From Rhodocyclaceae bacterium (GTDB lineage Bacteria > Pseudomonadota > Gammaproteobacteria > Burkholderiales > Usitatibacteraceae), in NCBI GenBank assembly GCA_020247545.1, contig JADCIX010000025.1, positions 1 to 52,287 on the forward strand: 52,287 nt of DNA, in the 5' to 3' direction. Of this stretch, positions 1 through 6,989 are shown piece after piece. The notes below the pieces were generated by a model that saw nothing but the letters and a program-made list of their open reading frames with translations, ran no database searches and was not told the DNA's origin. Within the stretch, counting starts at the first letter, position 1; every line of letters starts with the position of its first letter. Both the position numbers and the translations under genes were made by a program.

Positions 1-54
1 AACGTTTGAATTCAGCGGCGGCTGCAAGCCGTCCGCTGGAATGAATTGTTATGC
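1..54 (-). other. attC recombination site of an integron cassette (cut by window edge)
   Basis: Read on the minus strand, the site begins with R'' GCATAAC (54 to 48). It continues with AATTCATTC, an imperfect hairpin (CAGCGG...CCGCTG around CGGCT...AGCCG), then GAATTCAA and the start of R' (AACGTT) at bases 6-1. This is the layout of the short, roughly 60-bp attC family of class-1-like integrons. R'' is exactly complementary to GTTATGC at 947-941, as expected because a cassette's R' completes across its own 5' end. The stop codon of the cassette gene (TAA, 51-49) lies inside R'', a common cassette arrangement. The last bases of R' and the next cassette are outside the window. Confidence 0.9.
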
Positions 55-946
55 ACGGCAGCATGGTGGCCGGAACATGGAGAACAACTGCGCAAGGTAA
101 GAGCTCGTTGAAGGGTAGTGCGCCTTCGACGACGAAAACAAGCCAATTGCCTTGCTTTCATCAAAGCCAGCTTCGCTCTTGAACGTGCCAAACACATGAT
201 CCCAAATGAGCAGCGCATTGCCAAAATTTCGGTTGGCTTCATCAGGGGTGGTGGAATGGTGCCAGCGATGCACCTCGGGCGTGCTGAATATTTTGTTCAA
301 TACACCATGCCGAAGATCAATGTTGGCATGCTGAAGTAACACAACAGGCTGGGTAATGGCAAGGTAGCCCAAAATGGCCTCCGGTGAGAAACCCATCAAC
401 ATCACCGGCAATACAGCAAGCGCAAAATTAGCCACGTAATTCAGTGGGTGAAACCGCAAGCCGTTGATAAAGTACAAACGCTCGCTGCTGTGATGCATGG
501 CGTGCAGCCACCACAGCGGGGCTAAGGTGTGATGGAGGCGATGCGCCCAATATTTTCCAAACTCAACCAGCAATAGAACCAAGGCCACTTGGAGCCAAAG
601 CGGCGATTCAATAACGAACGGCTTTGTGGAAAAAGCCACATAAAGCGCCACCAAAGCCAACGGCGCTATGGCCTTGATTAGTGGGTCGATGATGGCAACC
701 AATACGCCAGCGCTTGCAATGTCTGTGGCCAAATCACCGTGGTTTTTGTTCCACTGCTTGCGATACGGTATCTTGCTCTCCAACCACCACACCAGCGCTA
801 GCGTTGTCACTGATGCCGCTAACACAGAAATTTCAAGGTTTATGCCTAAGTGCCAAGCCAAGGCAAACAGCAAGAGCGATCCGGTAACTAGCATCAAAAC
901 CAGGTAACGTTGGATTAAAAACATCAGTTACTCCTTCAGTGCATAA
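3..946 (-). mobile_element. Integron gene cassette (944 bp, first position)
   Basis: The boundaries follow from the recombination point G^TT. On the minus strand the cassette starts with TTATGC directly after the attI G (complement of 947) and ends at the G of its attC (complement of base 3). It holds a single gene reading away from intI, with its own ribosome-binding site. The layout (intI on plus, cassettes on minus, diverging from attI) is the standard one. More cassettes are expected to the left of base 1, but how many cannot be seen. Confidence 0.88.
49..924 (-). CDS. Sterol desaturase / fatty acid hydroxylase family protein (cassette-borne)
   Basis: This is a 291-residue integral membrane protein of the di-iron fatty acid hydroxylase superfamily, whose members hydroxylate or desaturate lipids using O2. 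The histidine boxes are HRLHH (128-132), HAMHH (141-145) and HRWHH (219-223), with further histidines near 199 and 206. Hydrophobic stretches lie near 7-45, 70-98, 108-122 and 165-195. The ATG at 924 is preceded by AAGGAG at good spacing, and the start lies only about 22 bases inside the cassette. The C-terminus (MFRPPCCRA) is encoded by the attC entry. The lipid substrate cannot be deduced. As a first-position cassette it should be transcribed from any promoter in the attI/intI region. The family call is firm; the physiological role is unknown. Confidence 0.88.
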   Translation of the reverse strand: MFLIQRYLVLMLVTGSLLLFALAWHLGINLEISVLAASVTTLALVWWLESKIPYRKQWNKNHGDLATDIASAGVLVAIIDPLIKAIAPLALVALYVAFSTKPFVIESPLWLQVALVLLLVEFGKYWAHRLHHTLAPLWWLHAMHHSSERLYFINGLRFHPLNYVANFALAVLPVMLMGFSPEAILGYLAITQPVVLLQHANIDLRHGVLNKIFSTPEVHRWHHSTTPDEANRNFGNALLIWDHVFGTFKSEAGFDESKAIGLFSSSKAHYPSTSSYLAQLFSMFRPPCCRA

Positions 947-1005
947 CTTAATTTGTAGAACCGTACCCAGTCTCCACAACTACTTGGGCTGCCGTACAAC
1001 TTGTT
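941..1005 (-). other. attI site of the integron
   Basis: On the minus strand the stretch running from intI toward the cassette ends ...ACAAATTAAG^TTATGC. The crossover G is the complement of base 947 and the core is GTTATGC. Placement between the 5' end of intI and the first cassette, and the match between this core and the R'' box of the cassette's attC, identify it. The outer limit of attI (accessory integrase-binding sites) cannot be set by eye. Confidence 0.75.
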
Positions 1006-1027
1006 TTGAAAATTTCGAAAAAACATC

Positions 1028-1056
1028 TTGAAATCAAGCTCTTCGGTAAATATACT
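1028..1056 (+). promoter_or_regulatory. Promoter of intI
   Basis: TTGAAA (1028-1033), a 17-base spacer and TATACT (1051-1056) form a near-consensus sigma-70 promoter. The predicted transcription start is around 1063. Any intI start codon upstream of this, including the open-frame start at 1006, would not be translated from this promoter. Confidence 0.75.
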
Positions 1057-1076
1057 GTATTAATGCACAGTTACAA
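1049..1076 (-). promoter_or_regulatory. Candidate cassette promoter (Pc)
   Basis: On the minus strand, TTGTAA (1076-1071), a 16-base spacer and TATATT (1054-1049) point toward attI and the cassettes. The spacer coincides exactly with the LexA-type box. The -10 boxes of this promoter and of the intI promoter overlap, so the two would compete, and both would be covered by LexA. The -35 and -10 are each two mismatches or fewer from consensus. Activity is inferred. Confidence 0.45.
1053..1072 (+). promoter_or_regulatory. LexA (SOS) box controlling intI
   Basis: TACTGTATTAATGCACAGTT contains a perfect CTGT-N8-ACAG at 1055-1070 and overlaps the -10 of the intI promoter. LexA repression of integron integrases through a box at this place is established for class 1 and Vibrio integrons. 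The sequence supports the same control here. Confidence 0.85.
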
Positions 1077-2118
1077 CAAAATCAAGTTTTCCGGCACAAA
1101 TGCTGCCCCGCGAACAGCAACATTTGCGAAGCATTCTAGCGGGGCTTTACCGCCCTTGCAATCGTTGAAGTTGCTTGACCAGCTGCGCGAGCGCATCCGT
1201 TACCTCCATTACAGCCGAAGCACCGAAGAGAACTACGTTTACTGGTGCCGGTTCTTCATCCGTTGGGCGGGCAAACGCCACCCAAAAGAAATGGGCAAGA
1301 AAGAGGTGGAAGCGTTTCTGACATTCCTCGCTGTGGAGCGAAAGGTCTCAGTGTCCACACACCGCGTCGCGCTATCCAGCCTGCTCTTTCTCTACCAAAA
1401 GGTCCTGAGCATTGAGCTACCGTGGCTCGATGAGGTCACTCGGCCAACTGTGCGCCGCCGACTGCCAGTCGTGCTTTCAGCAGACGAAGTCTCCGCCATC
1501 CTTTTGCGGCTCACTGGCCATCACTCGGTTCTCGGCAAGCTGCTTTACGGGACGGGCATGCGCATCAACGAGGCGCTGCAACTGCGCGTGAAGGATATTG
1601 ACTTCGCACATCGCGCCATTGTGATTCGCGAAGCAAAAGGATTCAAGGATCGTGTTGTCATGCTACCGAGCACGCTGGAGGAGCCCCTCCGAGCGCAGTT
1701 AGCTCATGCACGAGCAGTTTGGACACGCGATAACGCAGTTTCACGTGCCGGCGTTTTTCTACCGCACGCACTTGAGAAGAAATATCCCAACGCGGGGAAA
1801 ACGCTTGCATGGTTTTGGGTGTTTCCTCAGGCCGAGGTGTCGGTCGACCCACATTCCGGCATCGAGCGGCGGCATCATCTTTACGACCAGACGTTTCAGC
1901 GCGAATTCAAACGGGCGCTGGTCGCGGCGCAGATTGCCAAGCCCGCAACTCCGCACACCCTGCGCCACTCCTTCGCCACCAATCTACTTCAATCGGGCTA
2001 CGACATCCGCCGTGTGCAGGAACTGTTGGGGCATTCGAGCGTGAATACGACCATGATTTACACCCATGTGCTGAACGTCGCTGGTCGCGGCGTGATCAGT
2101 CCGCTTGACCGGTTGTAA
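1063..2118 (+). CDS. intI: Integron integrase IntI (tyrosine recombinase)
   Basis: IntI inserts and excises cassettes at attI/attC. The frame is open from 1006, but the promoter predicts a transcript from about 1063. The ATG at 1063 would therefore be a leaderless start giving 351 residues; a TTG at 1156 or 1165 is the alternative, since homology to class 1 IntI begins around [17 protein letters not shown]. The catalytic set is complete: Arg in [13 protein letters not shown], the GHSS histidine, and the TMIYTH tyrosine 18 residues before the C-terminus. The IntI-specific extra segment ([16 protein letters not shown] ... [11 protein letters not shown]) separates it from XerC/D. The reading frame is intact, so the enzyme is probably functional. 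Several blocks match class 1 IntI almost residue for residue. Confidence 0.95.
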   Translation: MHSYNKIKFSGTNAAPRTATFAKHSSGALPPLQSLKLLDQLRERIRYLHYSRSTEENYVYWCRFFIRWAGKRHPKEMGKKEVEAFLTFLAVERKVSVSTHRVALSSLLFLYQKVLSIELPWLDEVTRPTVRRRLPVVLSADEVSAILLRLTGHHSVLGKLLYGTGMRINEALQLRVKDIDFAHRAIVIREAKGFKDRVVMLPSTLEEPLRAQLAHARAVWTRDNAVSRAGVFLPHALEKKYPNAGKTLAWFWVFPQAEVSVDPHSGIERRHHLYDQTFQREFKRALVAAQIAKPATPHTLRHSFATNLLQSGYDIRRVQELLGHSSVNTTMIYTHVLNVAGRGVISPLDRL

Positions 2119-2287
2119 GCACAGTGCCGGAAAACAGTAGGGGTGTGAAATTGTTTTTCATTGCATGCATTGCTTCGCTGTCTCAATAACAATCGCGACA
2201 ATCAGGCACGTACCACTATTTGTTCTTGAGCGAGTGGGATTCAACTCGTAAGCACGACTAGTTGACTGACGGTCGAAGGTGGTCGTT

Positions 2288-2674
2288 CTATTCTCCGCGC
2301 CGCCGTCTTTGGCGCAGTATGTACAGCCAGCCATAGGCGACAACATTGATCACCACCACCGTCCCGGCAAGCCACCACTGAATAGTCGGCGTCAAACCCG
2401 CCGGATAAATGATGGAAAGCAGGTAATGCTCGATAAACCCACCTGCATATCCCGCGTCGCCGACAGCGTGGCGAAGCCCGTTCTCAATCGGGGTCAACGG
2501 ACAGATGTTGCCAATAGCCTCTATCCAGATGCCCCACGCCACTGCGGGCAGATGCAGCCACGGCATCCACCGCCAACGCCATGCCAGCAGCGCACCAAGC
2601 ACCACAAAAACGATAAACAGTAAGTGGACGATAAGTACGGCGTCTGCGGCGAAGCGGTAGAACATTAATGGCAC
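2288..2674 (-). CDS. DUF2784 family small membrane protein
   Basis: This 128-residue protein has three or four membrane segments (about 10-31, 38-52, 75-92 and 100-120) and an arginine-rich C-terminal tail (RQRRRRGE). The pattern 'VLIVHLLFIVFVVLG...WGIWIEAIGNICPLTPIEN' with a conserved Asn-Ile-Cys-Pro-Leu-Thr motif is typical of DUF2784, whose function is unknown. A GAGGTG ribosome-binding site precedes the ATG at 2674. It stands alone between the integron and the sugar operon and has no obvious functional link to either. Confidence 0.85.
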   Translation of the reverse strand: MPLMFYRFAADAVLIVHLLFIVFVVLGALLAWRWRWMPWLHLPAVAWGIWIEAIGNICPLTPIENGLRHAVGDAGYAGGFIEHYLLSIIYPAGLTPTIQWWLAGTVVVINVVAYGWLYILRQRRRRGE

Positions 2675-2779
2675 CTCGCAGCGGCCACTGCGGTCACCCC
2701 GGCCAATTGCACGGGTCGCAACAAAGTCGTTGATTGACGGTCTTCTCCAGCCACTTTTGCTCGAATCTGCCCGTCTTTG

Positions 2780-3829
2780 CTAGAGCTTGGCAATGCGTAG
2801 GCCCGCTGCATCGAAGCCATGGACGTGTTTATCTGCGACGTGAAACTGCACGTTGCCACCGACCGCCAACTCCAAGGCATCCGCAACTTGCGCACATAGG
2901 CTCTGTCCATTTTTCTCGAAGTAGACGTACGATGTAGTGCCGAGTCTTTCAATCGCAGTCACCACACCGACAATCGGGCCATGTGCGCTGATGACAAGGT
3001 GTTCCGGCCGTATGCCAATTGTTTTCACTCGCCAATCCCTGGCGTAGCCCTGCAATGAGCCCTGTAGCGCGTCGCCACTGAAGCTTTCACTCGCCAGAAA
3101 ATTCATTGCCGGTGAACCGATGAAGCCCGCCACAAACATGTTGGCCGGCGCGTGGTAAAGATCGAGTGGTTTACCGACTTGTTCAATCATGCCGTCGCGC
3201 AGCACCACGATCTTGTCGGCGAGTGTCATCGCCTCAACTTGATCGTGCGTGACGTAGACCATCGTTTTGCCAAGACGTTTATGCAGCGCGGCAATTTCCA
3301 CACGGGTCTTCAGACGCAACTCGGCGTCCAAGTTTGATAGCGGCTCGTCAAACAGAAATACATCCGGTTCTTGTACCAGAGCACGGCCGATCGCCACGCG
3401 TTGGCACTGTCCACCGGAAAGCGCGCCGGGCTTGCGATTCAGGTATGGTGCCAGCCGCAACATCTCCACCGCCATCTGCACCCTTTGCGCAATGACGTGT
3501 TTTGCCACACCGCGCATGCGCATGCCAAAACTGAGATTCTCGGCAACCGTCATATGCGGGTACAGCGCATACGACTGAAACACCATTGCGACTTTGCGCT
3601 CACTTGGCGCCTTTGTCGTCACGTCGCGGTCACCAATCTTTATCACGCCAGCAGTCACCTCTTCGAGGCCGGCAATCATGCGCAACAGGGTCGACTTGCC
3701 GCAGCCGGATGGGCCGACAAACACCACAAATTCGCCGCCGTTGATATCCAGATCGATGCCGTGAATCGTTTCCGTCTTGCCAAATTTTTTAGTGATGCCA
3801 CGCAGAGTGAGTGCCGACATGTCGTTCAA
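2780..3829 (-). CDS. Sugar ABC transporter ATP-binding protein (UgpC/MalK/MsmK type)
   Basis: This 349-residue ATPase would energise the importer whose permeases and binding protein lie at the other end of the same operon. Walker A GPSGCGKST is at 39-47, Q-loop FQSYALYPHM near 84-93, signature LSGGQ at 137-141, Walker B VFLFDEP at 157-163 and the switch His at 195. A C-terminal OB-type (TOBE) regulatory domain covers roughly 235-349, as in MalK-family proteins. The residue after LSGGQ is Cys instead of the usual Arg or Gln (LSGGQCQR). It is the last gene of the minus-strand operon and overlaps the FAD oxidoreductase gene by 4 bases. MalK-type ATPases are often shared by several importers, so it need not serve only this one. 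Confidence 0.93.
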   Translation of the reverse strand: MNDMSALTLRGITKKFGKTETIHGIDLDINGGEFVVFVGPSGCGKSTLLRMIAGLEEVTAGVIKIGDRDVTTKAPSERKVAMVFQSYALYPHMTVAENLSFGMRMRGVAKHVIAQRVQMAVEMLRLAPYLNRKPGALSGGQCQRVAIGRALVQEPDVFLFDEPLSNLDAELRLKTRVEIAALHKRLGKTMVYVTHDQVEAMTLADKIVVLRDGMIEQVGKPLDLYHAPANMFVAGFIGSPAMNFLASESFSGDALQGSLQGYARDWRVKTIGIRPEHLVISAHGPIVGVVTAIERLGTTSYVYFEKNGQSLCAQVADALELAVGGNVQFHVADKHVHGFDAAGLRIAKL

Positions 3830-5460
3830 ACCTCCAATGAGTGTGCGGGCATGTTCGTGAGCCGCTGAAGCAGCGCGTCATCCCACCGAATGGGGATGCC
3901 GGCAGCCGATAACTTGCGCTGAAACTCACGCACGCGTTCGTGACCTGCATGAATGCCAGCAGGTGTTTGCCCGCACGTCAGTGCATAGTCGGCCAGGAGT
4001 GCCGCAACTTCACCGATCAACCACTCGGTCGGATGGGTGCGGGTTGCGGCATTCACCAAATGTGTGACGCTGATGTTTTTGCAAGCCGGAATCAGGTTAT
4101 CGCAATCACGTGGGACAAAGCAGCCCAACGGCAGGGTAAACGGCCGCACCATCGCATTGATGCCATGCCCGGACACACAGGTGGGGTGGATATCCATGTT
4201 GTACCAAGCCACTCCGACACTGTTGTTTGCGTGGAATGGGATAAAAGCATTGGGAACGACAGCATTGGGCGCCGCAGCACCACCTTCGGTCGGCTGCGCG
4301 AGAATCTGCGACTGTGTGAGGCAATCAAGACCGACGATGCGACGTGATTCCCGCACATAAACCTGCTGCGCGTAACCGTCGGTGCCAAGCACGTCCGCCG
4401 CGATTTGAAGCTTTGGGTTACCACAACCACCATCGGCATTTGGTGCATCGGTCTGTAGCCAATAGACCAAGCTGGCAGTAAGTTCCTTCGCGGCGGCGAC
4501 CACATCAGACTCGGGAATCGGGCCGTCGAGCAGCGGCGCACTGGCGTAGTCGTTCTGCGCCCAATTGATCAGCGAAATTTCCACTCGCGGGGTGCGCCAG
4601 TTGCGTGAAGACACTACGCGCCGGTAGCGCCACAAGTCCAGCGTCTGGCCTTCGCCAAACAAGGGCAACTCTATTGACTTGCCGGATCCTGCGCCGGGAA
4701 TGGAATTGCTAAACAATAGATAACCATAATGCGGTAGCCGATATTGGCGCCACTCCGCATACGACGCCGGTTGTCTGATCGGTGCCTGTGGCTTGTCAGT
4801 GCGCGCCAATGCCACGACAACGGTGCAAGGCTGTTGGTCGAGTCGATCGGCGGCTTCCGGCGCATCCCTCTCGCCAAATTCTGCGTGTGATTCTTTGCCA
4901 AGCCGGTAAGGCAGGCCAGCCGCCTGAATTAGCTCTCCGGTATCAGTGGCGTCAAGAAACAAGCGGGCATGGATCGACACAGTTTCACCCGCAGCATTCT
5001 GGCAACGCACCTCGCGGATGCTTCGGCCATCCTGATCGGCCCCTATCAATCGCACATCGCGTAACAACACCAAACGGCCACTCTTGATGTGCGGCGACAG
5101 CAAATTTTCCAGATAAGCCAATGCCACCGTTGGCTCAATACACAGACGACTCACCCACCCGTCACCCGGGTTACATCCTTCGGTCATCTCCGTGCGGTCG
5201 ACAAAATCATCCAGTGCCAAGTAGTAGGCGCGCATCGTACGACGAAACGCGAGGTAACTTTCACTCGCGCCACCGAACTCAATTAAACGGTGCTCGTCCG
5301 GCGGAACCCCTTGCGCTGTCAGTTGGCCACCGATCCAAGCGAATTCATTCGTCAGCACCACCCTACGGCCAGCCTCACAAGCCCGCCATGCCGCCAGCAC
5401 GCCGCCTAAACTGGCACCGATGACGGCGATATCAACGTCGTGGTGTGGTGTTCTCATCAC
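3826..5460 (-). CDS. FAD-dependent oxidoreductase (FAD_oxidored family, PF12831-like)
   Basis: This 544-residue protein has an N-terminal Rossmann dinucleotide fold (VDIAVIGASLGGVLAAWRA, about 9-27) followed by NEFAWIGGQLTAQGVPPDEH, the GGQLT motif typical of the PF12831 family. FLDATDTGEL near 167 and the region around 'HGINAMVRPFTLPLGCFVPRDCDNLIPACKNISVTHLVNAATRTHPTEW' are also typical. No signal peptide is evident, so it should be cytosolic. It overlaps the DUF4127 gene upstream and the ATPase gene downstream by 4 bases each, so translation is probably coupled. Members of this family sit in many carbohydrate operons with mostly unknown substrates. Oxidation of a sugar hydroxyl or amino sugar is the natural guess from context but is not demonstrated. 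Confidence 0.85.
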   Translation of the reverse strand: MMRTPHHDVDIAVIGASLGGVLAAWRACEAGRRVVLTNEFAWIGGQLTAQGVPPDEHRLIEFGGASESYLAFRRTMRAYYLALDDFVDRTEMTEGCNPGDGWVSRLCIEPTVALAYLENLLSPHIKSGRLVLLRDVRLIGADQDGRSIREVRCQNAAGETVSIHARLFLDATDTGELIQAAGLPYRLGKESHAEFGERDAPEAADRLDQQPCTVVVALARTDKPQAPIRQPASYAEWRQYRLPHYGYLLFSNSIPGAGSGKSIELPLFGEGQTLDLWRYRRVVSSRNWRTPRVEISLINWAQNDYASAPLLDGPIPESDVVAAAKELTASLVYWLQTDAPNADGGCGNPKLQIAADVLGTDGYAQQVYVRESRRIVGLDCLTQSQILAQPTEGGAAAPNAVVPNAFIPFHANNSVGVAWYNMDIHPTCVSGHGINAMVRPFTLPLGCFVPRDCDNLIPACKNISVTHLVNAATRTHPTEWLIGEVAALLADYALTCGQTPAGIHAGHERVREFQRKLSAAGIPIRWDDALLQRLTNMPAHSLEV

Positions 5461-6989
5461 GCTTGCAATGTTGATTGGGGAACGAGATGAATATCAATTT
5501 CGAACGTCCGCTGCCAAGGAAGTTGAATCGATCCAACGCGATAATCAAAGTGATGTTCGGCAAGCCACGCGTTGGCGGCAGGAATAAACAGCTGCGCAAC
5601 CACAGCCTGCAACTCCACGGCTGAGACGGCAGACTCGTCGATCACATGCCGAATACGTTGCCGCCAGACGGCTTGATAGAGATAGTCTTCAACCAAACGA
5701 AGGCAAACTACCTCTTGATTGGTTGGCGCGTAGTAGGCACCTCTCGCCAGCGCACACTGCGCCAATAGACTGCCAATACTGTTACTTGCGGTGTTCCATC
5801 CAGCATAAGCCGCGAGTTCTGAAAATGGGACGTAGGCGGGCAATTGTTCCATCAGCACTGGATCGCCGCCGTTGGCGTACGCTAAGTCCACCACGGCAAT
5901 GGCCTTTCCCGCTTGATGGGCAACGCGTAATTGTGCAAGCCACGCAGCGTTGATGCCGCTTGTGCTCGGTAGCGCAATCTTCATCGCCCAATCGCCCTGT
6001 GCCGTGCCTTGTGTGTGCACCGCGAGTAGTAGATCGGCGCTGTCAATTTCATCAACGATGACCGCATCAACCACCGCGAGTTGTGCGGCGAGCGATTCGG
6101 TGACCGGCCGATCCTCGTAGCGCGCTACCAAGCGGTGAACGTGATCGGGATCGCTGTAGGTAACGCAGACTTTCAGAGGTGCGTTAACCCACACTTCATT
6201 GGCTACGTGTGCAACCAATGTATGCGCAACTTCATCGGCACCCGGGTAAATAAGCACCCAATCCTCCAATGTTCGGGCAGCGACTAACGCCTCTAGTTCA
6301 CGACGTTCGGCGATGTTAAAGCCGAAACGTGCGGTATCGTCTTGCGGCAATACCAAGCCATTGATGCCCTCGTACTCCACCAAATCCATCACAGCGCGGG
6401 CCACGGCAAAGTTGCGCGCACGTGTCGCCAGATAATCGTCGCGAATCGCTTCTGGGATTCTGTTAATCGCCGCTATGGCTTGTACATTGGCTTCCGCGTC
6501 GCCTGTGACCTGATATTGATCACTGTAGTACGACCAGCGCCAGATCAGTTCGCCATATTGATCCCAATAGGACTTTTCTTCATCGTTGACGTTGTTATTC
6601 GAGATCCGCATCGTGGCTAAGAACGCATAGATCGGCTTATGCAGAAACGCTTGCTTGAGCTGACGCAACACGTCTAAACGAGCAAGCAAACTCTCCTTGG
6701 AATCTGCAATAAAGCGCGAAGGTACCAAGCCGCCATAAATGAGCATGTCCAACGAGACAACAAAGCCTTGCACCTCACTGGCCTGCGCCCGCAGCCAATC
6801 GGCGAGGACGTCACGCTCTGCGGGCTGACGAAAATGGCCCAACACCGTTACGGGTGGCACCACGAGTTCGATGCCGCCCGCCTTGGCAAGCTGCACAACT
6901 TGTGCGCGCACCACCGGCCTTGCATCCACCGGCAGGAGCGCCAACCGGCGGTTCTGCTGCGGGCTCGCTGATTCCACTAACACCGACAT
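5457..6989 (-). CDS. DUF4127 family protein
   Basis: The 510-residue protein shows the DUF4127 pattern: an N-terminal LLPVDARPVVR, SLDMLIYGGLVPSR near 80-93, RARNFAVARAVMDLVEYEGINGLVLPQDDTARFGFNIAERREL in the middle, and IYPGADEVAHTL near 240. The family has no biochemically established function that I can name. Recurrent Asp and Glu residues (DMLIYGG, QDDTA, PGADE) look like a polar active site. There is no signal peptide. It overlaps the GH38 gene upstream by 13 bases and the FAD oxidoreductase gene downstream by 4. The tight coupling to a GH38 enzyme and a sugar importer suggests a role in processing the imported glycoside. Confidence 0.85.
   Translation of the reverse strand: MSVLVESASPQQNRRLALLPVDARPVVRAQVVQLAKAGGIELVVPPVTVLGHFRQPAERDVLADWLRAQASEVQGFVVSLDMLIYGGLVPSRFIADSKESLLARLDVLRQLKQAFLHKPIYAFLATMRISNNNVNDEEKSYWDQYGELIWRWSYYSDQYQVTGDAEANVQAIAAINRIPEAIRDDYLATRARNFAVARAVMDLVEYEGINGLVLPQDDTARFGFNIAERRELEALVAARTLEDWVLIYPGADEVAHTLVAHVANEVWVNAPLKVCVTYSDPDHVHRLVARYEDRPVTESLAAQLAVVDAVIVDEIDSADLLLAVHTQGTAQGDWAMKIALPSTSGINAAWLAQLRVAHQAGKAIAVVDLAYANGGDPVLMEQLPAYVPFSELAAYAGWNTASNSIGSLLAQCALARGAYYAPTNQEVVCLRLVEDYLYQAVWRQRIRHVIDESAVSAVELQAVVAQLFIPAANAWLAEHHFDYRVGSIQLPWQRTFEIDIHLVPQSTLQA

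Noticed and set aside
1006-1062. N-terminal extension of IntI from the ATG-less frame start at 1006
   Set aside because: It lies upstream of the -10 of a near-consensus promoter and has no similarity to other IntI N-termini.
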